Below are positions 15,390 to 25,700 of a stretch of 39,281 nt of DNA, in pieces (position 1 is the first letter of the stretch; every line of letters begins with the position of its first letter). The DNA is taken from positions 1 through 39,281 of the IMG/VR virus record IMGVR_UViG_3300022925_000058. One strand, given 5' to 3'. The notes beneath the pieces were generated by a model that was not told the origin of the DNA, ran no database searches, and saw nothing but the letters and a program-made list of their open reading frames with translations. The position numbers and the translations under genes were made by a program. The DNA is from a virus.

Positions 15390-17807
15390 CTATGCGTTCT
15401 CCAGTGTTGTAATTTTTGCTTCTAATGTTTCAATGCGTTCCATAGCTTCTTGTAAAGCTTTAATGGCTTTTAAAGTTAAAATAGAATACTTGACTGATTT
15501 CGTGGATTCGCCTGTTAGTCTTTCTTCTCTCTGAGTTACATTGTTTCCGTTTTCGTCAAGAACAGGGTTGCCATTTTCATCAAGAACTACTTCATCATAA
15601 AACTCTTTATCATCAGTTTCTTCAACTAATCCATGCATACCTGCAGATTCTAACTCTTGTGCAATAACTCCTAATTGGTAAGGTGCATCAGCATTAGAAG
15701 CAACATCTTGTTTCCATCGGTACTTTCTAAATTGTATTGCTTTAATATCTTCCCACTGACTATTTGCATCTTCAATATCTTGCTTTAGTTTTTGGTCAGA
15801 CAATGAACCATAGCTGTTATTTCTATTAACGACATTTCCATTACTATAAATGTAGATATTATGTCGTCCTGCATTGTCACTGTACCCAGCTAAAAAGAAA
15901 TTACTACTATTTTCATTATTACAGTTGAGGAATAAACAATCACCACCACTATTAGTGTTATAGATGTAGTAGGCAATACTTGCATCGCTTCCTATTGTTT
16001 CGTGATAGGTTCCTGACAAATTTACAAAAGCTCCAACAGTAGTATATTTTGTATAGCCTGAACTAGTAATCCTCATACGTTCTACATTACTTGTATTAAG
16101 AATTGCAAGGCTACCACCAACAGTTCCAAGATAATGACCTGTAGCATTATTATCCATAAATTGAATATATGAACCTGCATCTGTACTTGTAAACTTAGCA
16201 GGTACATTTTCAGCACCAGCATTAACATCAAGTTTTACACTAGGATTATTCGTACCAATTCCAACATTATTACCAAGTGCATTTAATGCTAATGGTTTGC
16301 TACTGTAAGACTGAATAGTTGCAACTGTACTAGTTGTATTGAGTGCAAGTTCAATTCCACCACCACCATAAACTGAGAATGTCCCACTGGTTGTTGTACC
16401 ATTAACAACTACGCCACCACCACTGGTAATCCTCATGCGTTCTTCAGTGTTTGTGCCACCTGAAGCTGTGTAGAACAACATATCAGATGCGTTTGAACCT
16501 ATATCATAAGTTGTCCTTATGCTTGTATTTCCGTATTTAGCACCTAGATAAAGTTCCCTATAGCCTTCTAATAAAAACTCTGTTCCAGCTACGCCTGTGC
16601 TATCTCCTACTGATATATGACCACCCAAAACTGATAGTTTTTCTGTAGGACTAGCAGCACCAATACCTAATCTATTATTTGTAGCATCAGTATAAATCTC
16701 TGAAGTATTTAAATAAGTTTCTACATCTGAATCTGTATAACCTGAAATCGTTGAGAATGATAAAGTACCAGCACCATCGGTTGTTAAGACCTGTCCGTTT
16801 GTGCCATCTGAGGTTGGGTAAGCAAGACCGCCTGCGGTCAATTGCCCCGAGTTGATGGTTACGTTATTGGTAAAAGTTACGTTCTCTGAACTGTCAATGG
16901 TGATTGCGGTAGCGTCTGCACTTGTGCTAATCGAGGTAGCAGATTCTAAAACATCAGATACCAAAGATTTTTTTAACGCACTATCTGTAGCATCGAAGAT
17001 CATAAAGTGATCCGCACCTACGGCTGTAACTTCCGTTAAGCCTGAAACGAAGGATGCTGGTAAAGTGTTTACTTCTGTTTGAGTAAAGGTCATGACTTCT
17101 ACGGTCGCACCGTTAGAAGGATTTGCGTCTAATGTTAGGGTTGTCCCTGAAATTGAATAACTGTTTTTTTGTTGATAAACACCGTCAATAAATACCTGAG
17201 TGTTGTTTTCATGAATGGGAGCAATGCTTAATGTAAAAGCTGCCGTGTTTCCATCTGCGGTAAAACTATCTTGATTTAAGTTGTTACCGGAAACAGCACC
17301 CTTAACGTGGTAAACAATAATGTTTCGATCAACGACCGGTGCTTCATCTAAGGTAAGAGTTGTTCCTGAAAGAACAAAGTCTCCCGGGTTTTGATAGGCA
17401 CCTTCTATAAATACAATAAGGTTGTCTTCACTTGATGGTGCTTGGCTTAGGGTAAACGCTGTTGTGGTTCCGTCCCCCGTAAAAGTATCAACGCTTAGTG
17501 TAGAGGTAACTTCTGTGGTTATGTCCTCTAATAAAGCCGCAACTACCCTTAACTCTGCCTTATCGCCAGAATTAAAAGCTTGTGCAGTTGTGTTGTCTTG
17601 CCCTCTAACTACAGTTAGTGTGTTACCACTTCTCGCAGTTACCTTAACGATCTCCCTGTTGGTGGTGTCATCAAAAGTAACATAGAAATGATCACTGCCA
17701 GTAAGAGCCGGGAATACAGAACCATCGGTTACAGATATGCTTGTAACGCTGCTATTGATTCCTGCGGCAAGAGTTGTCGCTGCGTTGTTGGTGAACTTAA
17801 CAGCCAT
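15390..17807 (-). CDS. Tail fibre with S74 intramolecular chaperone (first copy)
   Basis: The 805-residue protein has an N-terminal module common in phage fibres (ITSISVTDGSVFP-like, VVRGQDNTTAQAFNSGDKAEL), two tandem beta modules (FTGDGTTTAFTLSQAPSSEDN; FTADGNTAAFTLSIAPIHENN), and a long repeat shaft with ERMRITSGG and ERMRITSSG units. The C-terminal S74 domain has the expected dyad S670 and K675 in LSDQKLKQDI, then YQLGVIAQELESAG and a helix ending ITTLENA. A duplicated LDENGN motif sits near residue 755. AAGGAG stands eight bases before the ATG. It probably forms a trimeric fibre that binds the host. Confidence 0.85.
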   Translation of the reverse strand: MAVKFTNNAATTLAAGINSSVTSISVTDGSVFPALTGSDHFYVTFDDTTNREIVKVTARSGNTLTVVRGQDNTTAQAFNSGDKAELRVVAALLEDITTEVTSTLSVDTFTGDGTTTAFTLSQAPSSEDNLIVFIEGAYQNPGDFVLSGTTLTLDEAPVVDRNIIVYHVKGAVSGNNLNQDSFTADGNTAAFTLSIAPIHENNTQVFIDGVYQQKNSYSISGTTLTLDANPSNGATVEVMTFTQTEVNTLPASFVSGLTEVTAVGADHFMIFDATDSALKKSLVSDVLESATSISTSADATAITIDSSENVTFTNNVTINSGQLTAGGLAYPTSDGTNGQVLTTDGAGTLSFSTISGYTDSDVETYLNTSEIYTDATNNRLGIGAASPTEKLSVLGGHISVGDSTGVAGTEFLLEGYRELYLGAKYGNTSIRTTYDIGSNASDMLFYTASGGTNTEERMRITSGGGVVVNGTTTSGTFSVYGGGGIELALNTTSTVATIQSYSSKPLALNALGNNVGIGTNNPSVKLDVNAGAENVPAKFTSTDAGSYIQFMDNNATGHYLGTVGGSLAILNTSNVERMRITSSGYTKYTTVGAFVNLSGTYHETIGSDASIAYYIYNTNSGGDCLFLNCNNENSSNFFLAGYSDNAGRHNIYIYSNGNVVNRNNSYGSLSDQKLKQDIEDANSQWEDIKAIQFRKYRWKQDVASNADAPYQLGVIAQELESAGMHGLVEETDDKEFYDEVVLDENGNPVLDENGNNVTQREERLTGESTKSVKYSILTLKAIKALQEAMERIETLEAKITTLENA

Positions 17808-17825
17808 TAGCTAACTCCTTAAAAA

Positions 17826-18251
17826 TTAACTAACTGTTACAGTCCAAGTAATTGTCATTGAGTCAGACGCACCCTTATTAACTACTGAAAAAACAGTTCT
17901 ACAAAGTAAGTCACCGGCAGAAGAGGCATTTAAAATACCAGCTTCAGTTACGGCACCTGTACCAGTTCCTGCAGGAAACGTAGCTACGTAAGTTACAACA
18001 GCACCTGATACAGTAGTACTGTCTAACGCAACACGACCTAGCTCAGTTCCCAAAGAGGAATCGCCAGCTGCAGCTGCAGTAGAACCACTACCAATGGCCA
18101 TGTGAGACATAGCAGTTGCGGTAGCGTCTTTCATTCGAGAGGCAACATATTCCTTTCCATCAGTAACCACAAGGTTATTGACTTCTTGGACAGTTTCTCC
18201 GTTAAGAGCAATTTTTAACTTACCTGTAAGTTTTAAACCGTCATTTAACAT
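17826..18251 (-). CDS. Small fibre or tail-tip structural protein
   Basis: The 141-residue protein (GLKLTGKLKIALNGETVQEVNNLVVTDGKEYVASRM, MSHMAIGSGSTAAAAGDSSLG, ELGRVALDSTTVSGAVVTY, EAGILNASSAGDLLCRTVF) shows a pattern common in fibre arrays of marine phages: a short beta-rich domain with a conserved AIGSG-x-T-x-A segment. GGAGAA lies a few bases before the ATG. It precedes the first S74 fibre gene by 18 bases and may be a connector between fibre and tail. I do not know a precise family name. Confidence 0.6.
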   Translation of the reverse strand: MLNDGLKLTGKLKIALNGETVQEVNNLVVTDGKEYVASRMKDATATAMSHMAIGSGSTAAAAGDSSLGTELGRVALDSTTVSGAVVTYVATFPAGTGTGAVTEAGILNASSAGDLLCRTVFSVVNKGASDSMTITWTVTVS

Positions 18252-18264
18252 AATTTCTCCAATT

Positions 18265-19368
18265 TTAATTTAATACACTAGTGTTAAATGCAGAAGTGTT
18301 AAGTACACTACTTGATCCAGAGACCAAGACCACATTTATCGATTCTGTTATTGTAGCACTATCTGATAAAGATTTACCAAAACTATGTGCTAAAGTTTCT
18401 GAAATAGAAGCACCATCTGTAAAGCTGTTTCCAGTCCCGGAAGTTAAAACTTCTGTCAAAGTTATCCCATCAGCAAAAGTTGTGATAAATTCTATGCTAG
18501 GGCTGTCTGTAATTGTAGAAGTATCAGCAAAACTAGTAGAGAATGTAAACACAGGAGCACTGTCTCCAATACCTATAATATTCCCTTTATTTATGTTTAC
18601 ATCTGTGCGTAACTCATCAGAAGGGCTTGCAGTATCATCTAATGCATAGCTGTCTGAAAAAGTCCTGGTAAAGGTTGCAACACGACTAAAGACCTCAGAA
18701 ATTGTTACAGTTTCTTCTGCAACTGATTTATCTACACTTAAGACATTTGATTCATCTATGGTTGTAGTATCAGATTGTGGTAGGTCTACATCTAAAACAG
18801 GAGCATCAGAAACTGATACGGTGTCACTTTTTGATGGATCAACACTTAGAACCTCTGAGTCTAAAAATGAAAAGTTGTCACTTTTTACTGGTTCTATATC
18901 TAATGCAGCTGATTCACTTAATGTACTACTATCATCAAATGCAGTACTAAAAGCAATAGCAGGGGCGTCTACAAGAGTTGGGGTTTCACTAAAGGCTCTA
19001 ACAAAATCTACTACTCTACTAAGAGACTCGGCAATACCGACTGTATCAGACTGACTGGTAGCAAACGCTAAAGCTAGTTCTTCTGCTATAGAAACAGTTT
19101 CTTCTTTTGTTGTACTAAATGTAAGTACTGGTAGGTCGGTTAAACTAAAGCTTTCTGCATTAGGATGCCCAGGAAGGAAGTAAAGGTTTTTACTGTCAGC
19201 GTCTAAAAATACATTTACGGCTGATAAATTTACGTACTGTAATGAACTTTGTAAATTTGTAAATGTAACAAGAGATTTTAAATTTTGAAAAACGGAGACG
19301 GGTTGAACCGAATCCGTATCAATAATGACTCTTAAATTACTATAGTCAACTGTAAATTTGAAGGCCAT
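18265..19368 (-). CDS. Repeat-rich fibre shaft protein
   Basis: The 367-residue protein has a folded N-terminus (about 1-85) followed by roughly ten or eleven degenerate repeats of about 21 residues with the pattern SD-(T/S)-x-(T/S)-(V/I/L)-(S/T)-(D/E)-(A/S)-x-x-L (examples SDTVSVSDAPVLDVD, SDTTTIDESNVLSVD, ADTSTITDSPSIEF). It ends in a serine and asparagine-rich tail, SAFNTSVLN. Acidic, evenly spaced repeats of this sort usually form a beta-solenoid or a string of small beta units in a fibre shaft. It overlaps the BppU-like gene by one base (TAATG). No catalytic motif is seen. Confidence 0.6.
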   Translation of the reverse strand: MAFKFTVDYSNLRVIIDTDSVQPVSVFQNLKSLVTFTNLQSSLQYVNLSAVNVFLDADSKNLYFLPGHPNAESFSLTDLPVLTFSTTKEETVSIAEELALAFATSQSDTVGIAESLSRVVDFVRAFSETPTLVDAPAIAFSTAFDDSSTLSESAALDIEPVKSDNFSFLDSEVLSVDPSKSDTVSVSDAPVLDVDLPQSDTTTIDESNVLSVDKSVAEETVTISEVFSRVATFTRTFSDSYALDDTASPSDELRTDVNINKGNIIGIGDSAPVFTFSTSFADTSTITDSPSIEFITTFADGITLTEVLTSGTGNSFTDGASISETLAHSFGKSLSDSATITESINVVLVSGSSSVLNTSAFNTSVLN

Positions 19369-19742
19369 TAATCGAAGTCATCACGTACTTTAAACTTAAT
19401 GAAATCTTGCACTGTTTGAATACCAGACCCGGAAGTCGTGTGTTCAATCTCGCCTTCAAATGTACCCGCAGTTGTCCAGGTTCCTACAGGGAATGTTAAC
19501 GCACAAACACCATTAGAGGCGTCTGTTATTGTAGCAGTAATTGTAGAAAGAACTGTTGTGTTCCCTACTTCACGGATACGTAGTTTTACAGTTGCGCCAC
19601 TTAAATCAATGGGTGCCCATGTTGTACTATCTTCTTCATCAAGGGTTTTACCTGCAGCTGCTGTGTTGCTGTCTTTTAAAGTAAAAACCAACTCTGGAAG
19701 TGTATCACCTACTACTAATTTAATTGTATCTGAATATGCCAT
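19368..19742 (-). CDS. BppU-like N-terminal domain protein
   Basis: The 124-residue protein is a single Ig-like domain of the type found at the N-terminus of baseplate upper proteins (BppU_N/DUF2479): DTIKLVVGDTLPELVFTLKD, PIDLSGATVKLRIRE, ALTFPVGTWTTAGTFEGEIEH. In that family this domain attaches receptor-binding proteins to the tail tip. Here it stands alone at the start of the fibre array and is followed immediately by the repeat-rich fibre gene, so it may dock the array to the tail. Upstream the ribosome binding site is weak (AAAAGAC). Confidence 0.65.
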   Translation of the reverse strand: MAYSDTIKLVVGDTLPELVFTLKDSNTAAAGKTLDEEDSTTWAPIDLSGATVKLRIREVGNTTVLSTITATITDASNGVCALTFPVGTWTTAGTFEGEIEHTTSGSGIQTVQDFIKFKVRDDFD

Positions 19743-19752
19743 AGTCTTTTAA

Positions 19753-22700
19753 TTATAACCCAATACTATAACCAGGGAGAACATCTTTAACGTCTAAATC
19801 CCCTTCTATAAAATCATAACCTCTTTCTAAAGTAGGCCCTAGCGGTCCTACCCAGAAAGGGTCTCCATAGCGTTTGCTTTCCATAAATAATGGCATAGCC
19901 AAAGCATAAGGCCCAAATATTCCGCTTCTATCTAGTATTTCAAAAGAGTATTCACCCCAATCCATACCTACAGACCTTCTATAATTTTTACCAGAAGACT
20001 CAAAGAAACCAGAATCTGCGTTTGGACCAGTAAATGGAAGCAACCAGTCTAGCCCAATTTTAAACCTTTCTCTTATATCTAATCCTAACATAGTTAAAGG
20101 TAAAAGGGTTGCTGCACCTAAGAGAAGAGGAATTGAAGCGGAAGTAAATCCTTCTTCATTAAACCTATTTTTAGACTCTCTCATTAAACCACCAACAATA
20201 TTTTTACCATAGGCATAGAAAAAAGACTTAAGCTGCCACACTAAAGCAAACCTCGGATCTGAAGCCCACACGGGTCTCTCTGCTGCATTTGGTCTTACAA
20301 TAGATTCATCCACAAATCTAGCTAGTGCAAGCCTAATTTGTTCGTTTTCAGGTCCGGTTACGTTTTGCCCCCTTTGATTCCACCCTTCGACTTGATCCCA
20401 AGTAAGGTTTAATTCTTTTAAATAACGTATTGATCTTTTATCACCTAACTTAGCTCTTTTACCGTGATCTATTAAGAAAGCTTTTCCCATGCCCCCCGCA
20501 AAAATACGTGTAAATTTAGTAAACCACTCTAAGCCGATTGTTTTAAAAAATAAATCAGAGGCGGCCTTGGCTTTTGGTACCATAAAATCTAACTCTGCTG
20601 CGTTTATATACATAGTATTAACAGCATCAGTACTAATTACACCAATATCTTTTGCAAATTGAGCAAGTTCTTGTCGTTTTTTTGCAGAAAGTTCTCCACC
20701 AAAAGTATCGCCAACTAGTCCATCTAAATAAGGTAGAAGAACATCTGTTACTCTTGGAATAGTTTTTAGTTCTTTAGAGCGTAAGATTGGACCGGCAAAA
20801 TCGGGCAAAGAGGCTAAAACAGCAAAAGGTAAAAGTGTTATAACATTAAAAGTTAATAACCAGCTATTTGCCTCTTTAAAGGTTTGGCTCATTTCGGGGT
20901 TGACTTTACCCAACATAGCTTGAACAGCAGCTTTAGCCTGTTCTCTTTGTTCTTTGGGTAGAGTATTTATGAGACGTTGTGCTTTAGCTGCGCCCCCTCG
21001 TTTTTTATATTCTGTTTTTTTAACAACGTTAGTAATATATTTCTGTAAAGAAATTAATGGGTCTTCGGCTATGCTATCCCCATTTTCATCTTTTGCCTCT
21101 CGTAAGGCTTTGTTAGGAATATTAGCAAAAAGTTCCGCTCTGTGTTTTACAAGTCCAACCCCTATTTCTTGTAGCTCAATATCCGCCGCGTCTTGCCCAG
21201 AATCAACTACTTTTTGATCTCCCATATTTTTTATAATCCCACTAACCACTAATTGTGCATATTCGGGGGTGACTGTAAAATCTTCAAAAACAGGATTTCC
21301 ATCTTTATCTGCTTCATACATAACCTTCCCATTTTTTACTCTGGGGCTACCATCTTTGTTTCGTAGTGCTTTAGGTCTTTTAAATACTTTTCCTTGGTTA
21401 TATTCAACTAAAAGGCCTGCTAGCTTACTTTGTAGCGTAGAACTAGAAACCAACATATCACTTATGACCCGAGGAAAATAATTATTTAGTTTATTTACTT
21501 TTAAAGTAGATAAATCCCTTCGTTCATAAAACTCAGACAACCACTCTCTAACTTGTTTAGCTTTTGGACTAAGATCTTCTGTATTAACTTGATTATCTTC
21601 AGCCTCTAAGAGAATATCCATTGCCTCTTGAGTTATACCACTAGTATCTGTTATATCTAAAATTGTAAACAATTCACTTAGATAACCATTTATAGCTGAA
21701 ATTTTTGCTGTTAAAAAACCTGTTCTTTCTCCAGACTGAGATCTAGAGTAAAACATTTTAGCCAATTCAGCTCCCACCCCATTCGGAAACATTTCTTTAC
21801 CGGTCTTTTTATCTTTTTGGCGAATGTTTTTACCTAAGGAGCGTACAAAATTATCGGTATCATATAACCAATACTTAAGTGACCTAGGGATTTTATTTTC
21901 AGATGATAAAATATTTTCTGCCATCTTTTTTAACTGTTGCATTTGTGCCGGAGTTACAAAACCTTTTAAAGCGTTTGGAATCATTTCATCTGCCATGTTT
22001 CGTATAAAAATACGGTCTTCTGCAGTAATTGGGTTTCTAATTGGATCTTTTGCCCCATCTTTATAACTTTGTAATAAAGCATCTACATAAGATTCAAAAG
22101 AGGGATTGATCTCAAAACGTTTTTGCATTAATTGTCCGAATTTTTTAAAAGCCCGCTCGACTTTATTAGCTATTCTTTTAAAGAAAGATTCGGTTTGGTT
22201 TGTAGCTTTTTTAGATCTATTTAAAAGATAAGCTCCAATTTGATCTGCGTACCATTCTTCAAAACCATTCTGACCATCATAACTTTTTGAGCCTACTGTT
22301 TGTTTTGCTGTTTCAAATTCCTTTAAGAGATTATTAAGAAGAGTTTTATTACTTAGAGAATTAATTACTTCCTGTTTAAAAACAGCGTGTCCTACTTCAT
22401 GAAGTAACGCTAACATAGCTTCACTTTGTTGTTGAGCGGTTGCGTTTTCTGGGAGGTTTATAATAATAACATCTGTTTCAGCATTACTTAGAATCCTACC
22501 TAATAATGGTTTTTTAACTCCATTACTATCTTCTACAGCTCCCAAAACAATTTGTTGTTGGTTTTGTACAAATTTATTTTCATAAGACTCGTCTGCAAGA
22601 ATTACTTGTAAATTTCTATTAAACTTAAATTCATTTTTAATAATATTTATTAATTCATCAACCGCGCGGCCCTCTTTAAGTCTGTCTTTTAAACCTGAAG

Positions 22701-25700
22701 ATATATTTACAGTAGGTTTTTTTGCTCCTTGTTTTTTAGGGAGCTCTAAAAAGCTAAACCTATCTCTAAGCTCAAACTCCATTTTTGCTCTAATATCAGC
22801 TACATCTGTTGTGTCTGTTGGCGATTCCTCAAAAACAAAAGCGGGTTGTCTACCAAGCACTCGTCCCGTCTCTGGGTCTCTTGCAACCCCCCTATTTGAT
22901 ACTTGTTCAACACGAGGGGATTCAAACGTGCCTGTAACTAGTCGCTGCCCCTCTGCAGCTCCAGGCCCCGTTGGTACAAAATCAGTTTCCGATTCGGCCC
23001 CAACAATGTCTCTAGAACGACTTCTAATATCTTTTAGCTGTTCTTGGGTGCTCTTTTTTTGTTCAATTAAATTATCACGCAAAGCCTTTTTTTGATCAAA
23101 ATTTAATTGAGCAATTGCAGGGTCATTTGGTGTTTCGGATAACGTGTCTTCTATACGAGAATCAAAGTCAGCAATTTTTTGTTCTAATGAAGTAACATTA
23201 GCATCAAACTCCCCTCTCGAAGTAATTAATTCAAATAAATCAATATGCCCATCGGGATTTTCGGGGGTTACTTGACTAGGTAAACTTAAAACAGGGGCTT
23301 CATAAAAAAATTGTTGGTTAACGCTATCAATAGTAAAAGGAACGCCCCTATAATAAAGTTGATACCCGTTTAATAATAGCTCCGTTATTGCATTCGTAAA
23401 CCCTTGAAGTGCTCTTTCTTGGGGTGTTTGTGCTGTTTGAGACATTTCGCCTTGCATATTTAAGTTACGAGTACCAAACTTAGTTATTTCAGGCATATAT
23501 ATCTGTTGCTGTCCTTCTTGCCCTTTTTCTATGTTTGTGATTGTCCAAAAAGTTGGGGTTTTTTTATCTACTCTAACTCGTTTACTTTCAATTCTTTTTG
23601 CTGTTTTAACCCACCTAGCCGTTTCAATTTCCATGTTTTGTGAGCCCATTGGCACACGAAGTTTTTTAATATTAAAAAACCCTTTTGGTTCACCGGTCTC
23701 ATCTAAAACAGGGTCTATTCTAAAAATAAAATTTGAGTTGTTTTCAGATTCATCAATAAACCTTTTTAATAAAGAATCTGAATAATTACCTTCACTAATG
23801 TTTCTATTAAACTCTTCTAAAAATTCTGGGGCAATTAAATCTCTAGCTGTATCTATTGTATTTTGATCCTGAGCCCTCCCAGCTTTCCACCCCTCTTTAA
23901 ATAAATCTGGTTTAACTGTTGTTACAGGAACTACGGGAGCAAGCGGGTCTGTGGGCGTAGGTTGTTGGCTGGCTTTTTTAGCATCTTCTTTTGCTTTTTG
24001 TAACTCCGGACCAATTTTTGCGGGTCGAATGGGGGTAGCATCAGACCCTTCTCCCTCTTCAACTACTGTTGCCTCATCAAAAAACTGAAAATTAGCTGGG
24101 GCCTCTTCATCTGGGGTTAGCGCCCCCTCCTTGTTTGGTTGTAAAGCAATAAAATCTTGTCGAAGTGTTTGTTGCTCTTTTGGACTTAATTTATCAATAC
24201 CCCCAAGTCTTCTTGCTTTTTCAACTAGTCCTAAATATCTATCACGAATTGAATCATCAGTATCAGTAATAGTTTCTTCATCAATATTAATATCCCTAGT
24301 CTCAACAGTTTTATCTAACTTGGCATTGCGCTCTTCTAGATGCTGCTTAACATTCTTTTTAATTATTTTTCCTTTAGGAAAAAGTTCTCTAGCTTTAGCT
24401 TCTACGGCTGAGGCATCTTTTACATTAGTAGATTGATACCAAATCGGGTTTCCATTTTCATCTAAAACTTCCACCACCATATCGTCTTCTGGTTTTCTGC
24501 TATGCTCGTATCCTAAAATATCCACTAAAGTATTATCTAAAGCTATACTATTTAAAGGATTTTCAACTGTAGTTTTTATAAACTGGTCTAGCTTATTTTG
24601 GTCTGTGGTAAATAACGCGCCCTGTCTAAAATTTTCGGGTGTTACTTCATTTTGTAAGAGTTCATTTTTTATTCTTTGTGCAAGTTCGGGGTTACGTTCT
24701 ATTAAAACATTCATTTGATTAAAACTATTTGCATCTAAATAAACAGAATCCTTTGAGTTATTCTCATCAAAGACCGCATTAAATTGTGCTTCTAACCAAT
24801 CTACGGGTTCTTTATATACATCCCCTATTTCAACATCTCCATAACGTTCAATGTTAAATTGGTTGTATTGGTCATTAGCATATTTTTCATCTACATAAGA
24901 ACGTGCTTTTTCAACTACTCCTGTTACAGTGCCCCCAAGAGTACCTAATCCCGCACCACCAAAAAACCCAGCAAAAGCCGCATGGGCTCTATCTAATTTA
25001 GCATGAGCGCTTGTGTAGTTTGGATCAATTGCAAATTTCTGTTGGATGTTTATTTCTTCTTGAGCAAGTTCGGTTAAGCCTTCAATACCCGCCGTTCTTC
25101 CTGCTCCAGCGGCCATAGCTCCAATAATATTTTTATGTATAGGGCCATCCCCTTTTTTTAATTTATTTAAAAAATATTTAGCAACAAGAGCCTCTCCGCC
25201 TACCCCAATTACCGCCCCTGGTATTCCTATACCCGCAGCAGTAAACGCAGAAACCGGGTCTGTCATATCTTGTTCAGCGAAAGTGCCAAAAGAAACCCCT
25301 GCTAGTTGAGGGTATTCAGAAGCAAAAGCTCCTCCAAGAGCACCACGTGTGCTTGCCTTTTTTAAATAATTATTTCTTAGTTGTTGGTAGATAGCATCTT
25401 CTAAAAGTTCGTCGTCAAGATCTACTGCTTCATTTTTAAGTCGTTTTACAGCTAAATCTTTAAACTCTTTTTCCGCAACTTTTTTTGCTGCTAGGTTAGT
25501 AAGAGCTGCACTTCCCCCCATTCTTAAAGCACTGCCCCCCACAACAGCACCAATTCCTGCTCCCGTAAAAGCGGATACAATACTAGCTAAAGCTGTTGGA
25601 GTAAATTGTCCTGTAGCAAGAACAGCTTGATTTAAAAAACCCGAAAAAGTTGGTTCTTCTAAAAACTGTTCAAATTCTTCAAACCCAGCTGTAGCACTAG

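Noticed and set aside
15007-15534. Plus-strand open frame of 175 codons antisense to the S74 fibres
   Set aside because: It is a compositional shadow of repeat-rich fibre genes, with no ribosome binding site or domain.
13608-17807. S74 domains as host-directed proteases
   Set aside because: The Ser-Lys dyad in this family acts on the fibre itself during folding; there is no sign of another substrate.
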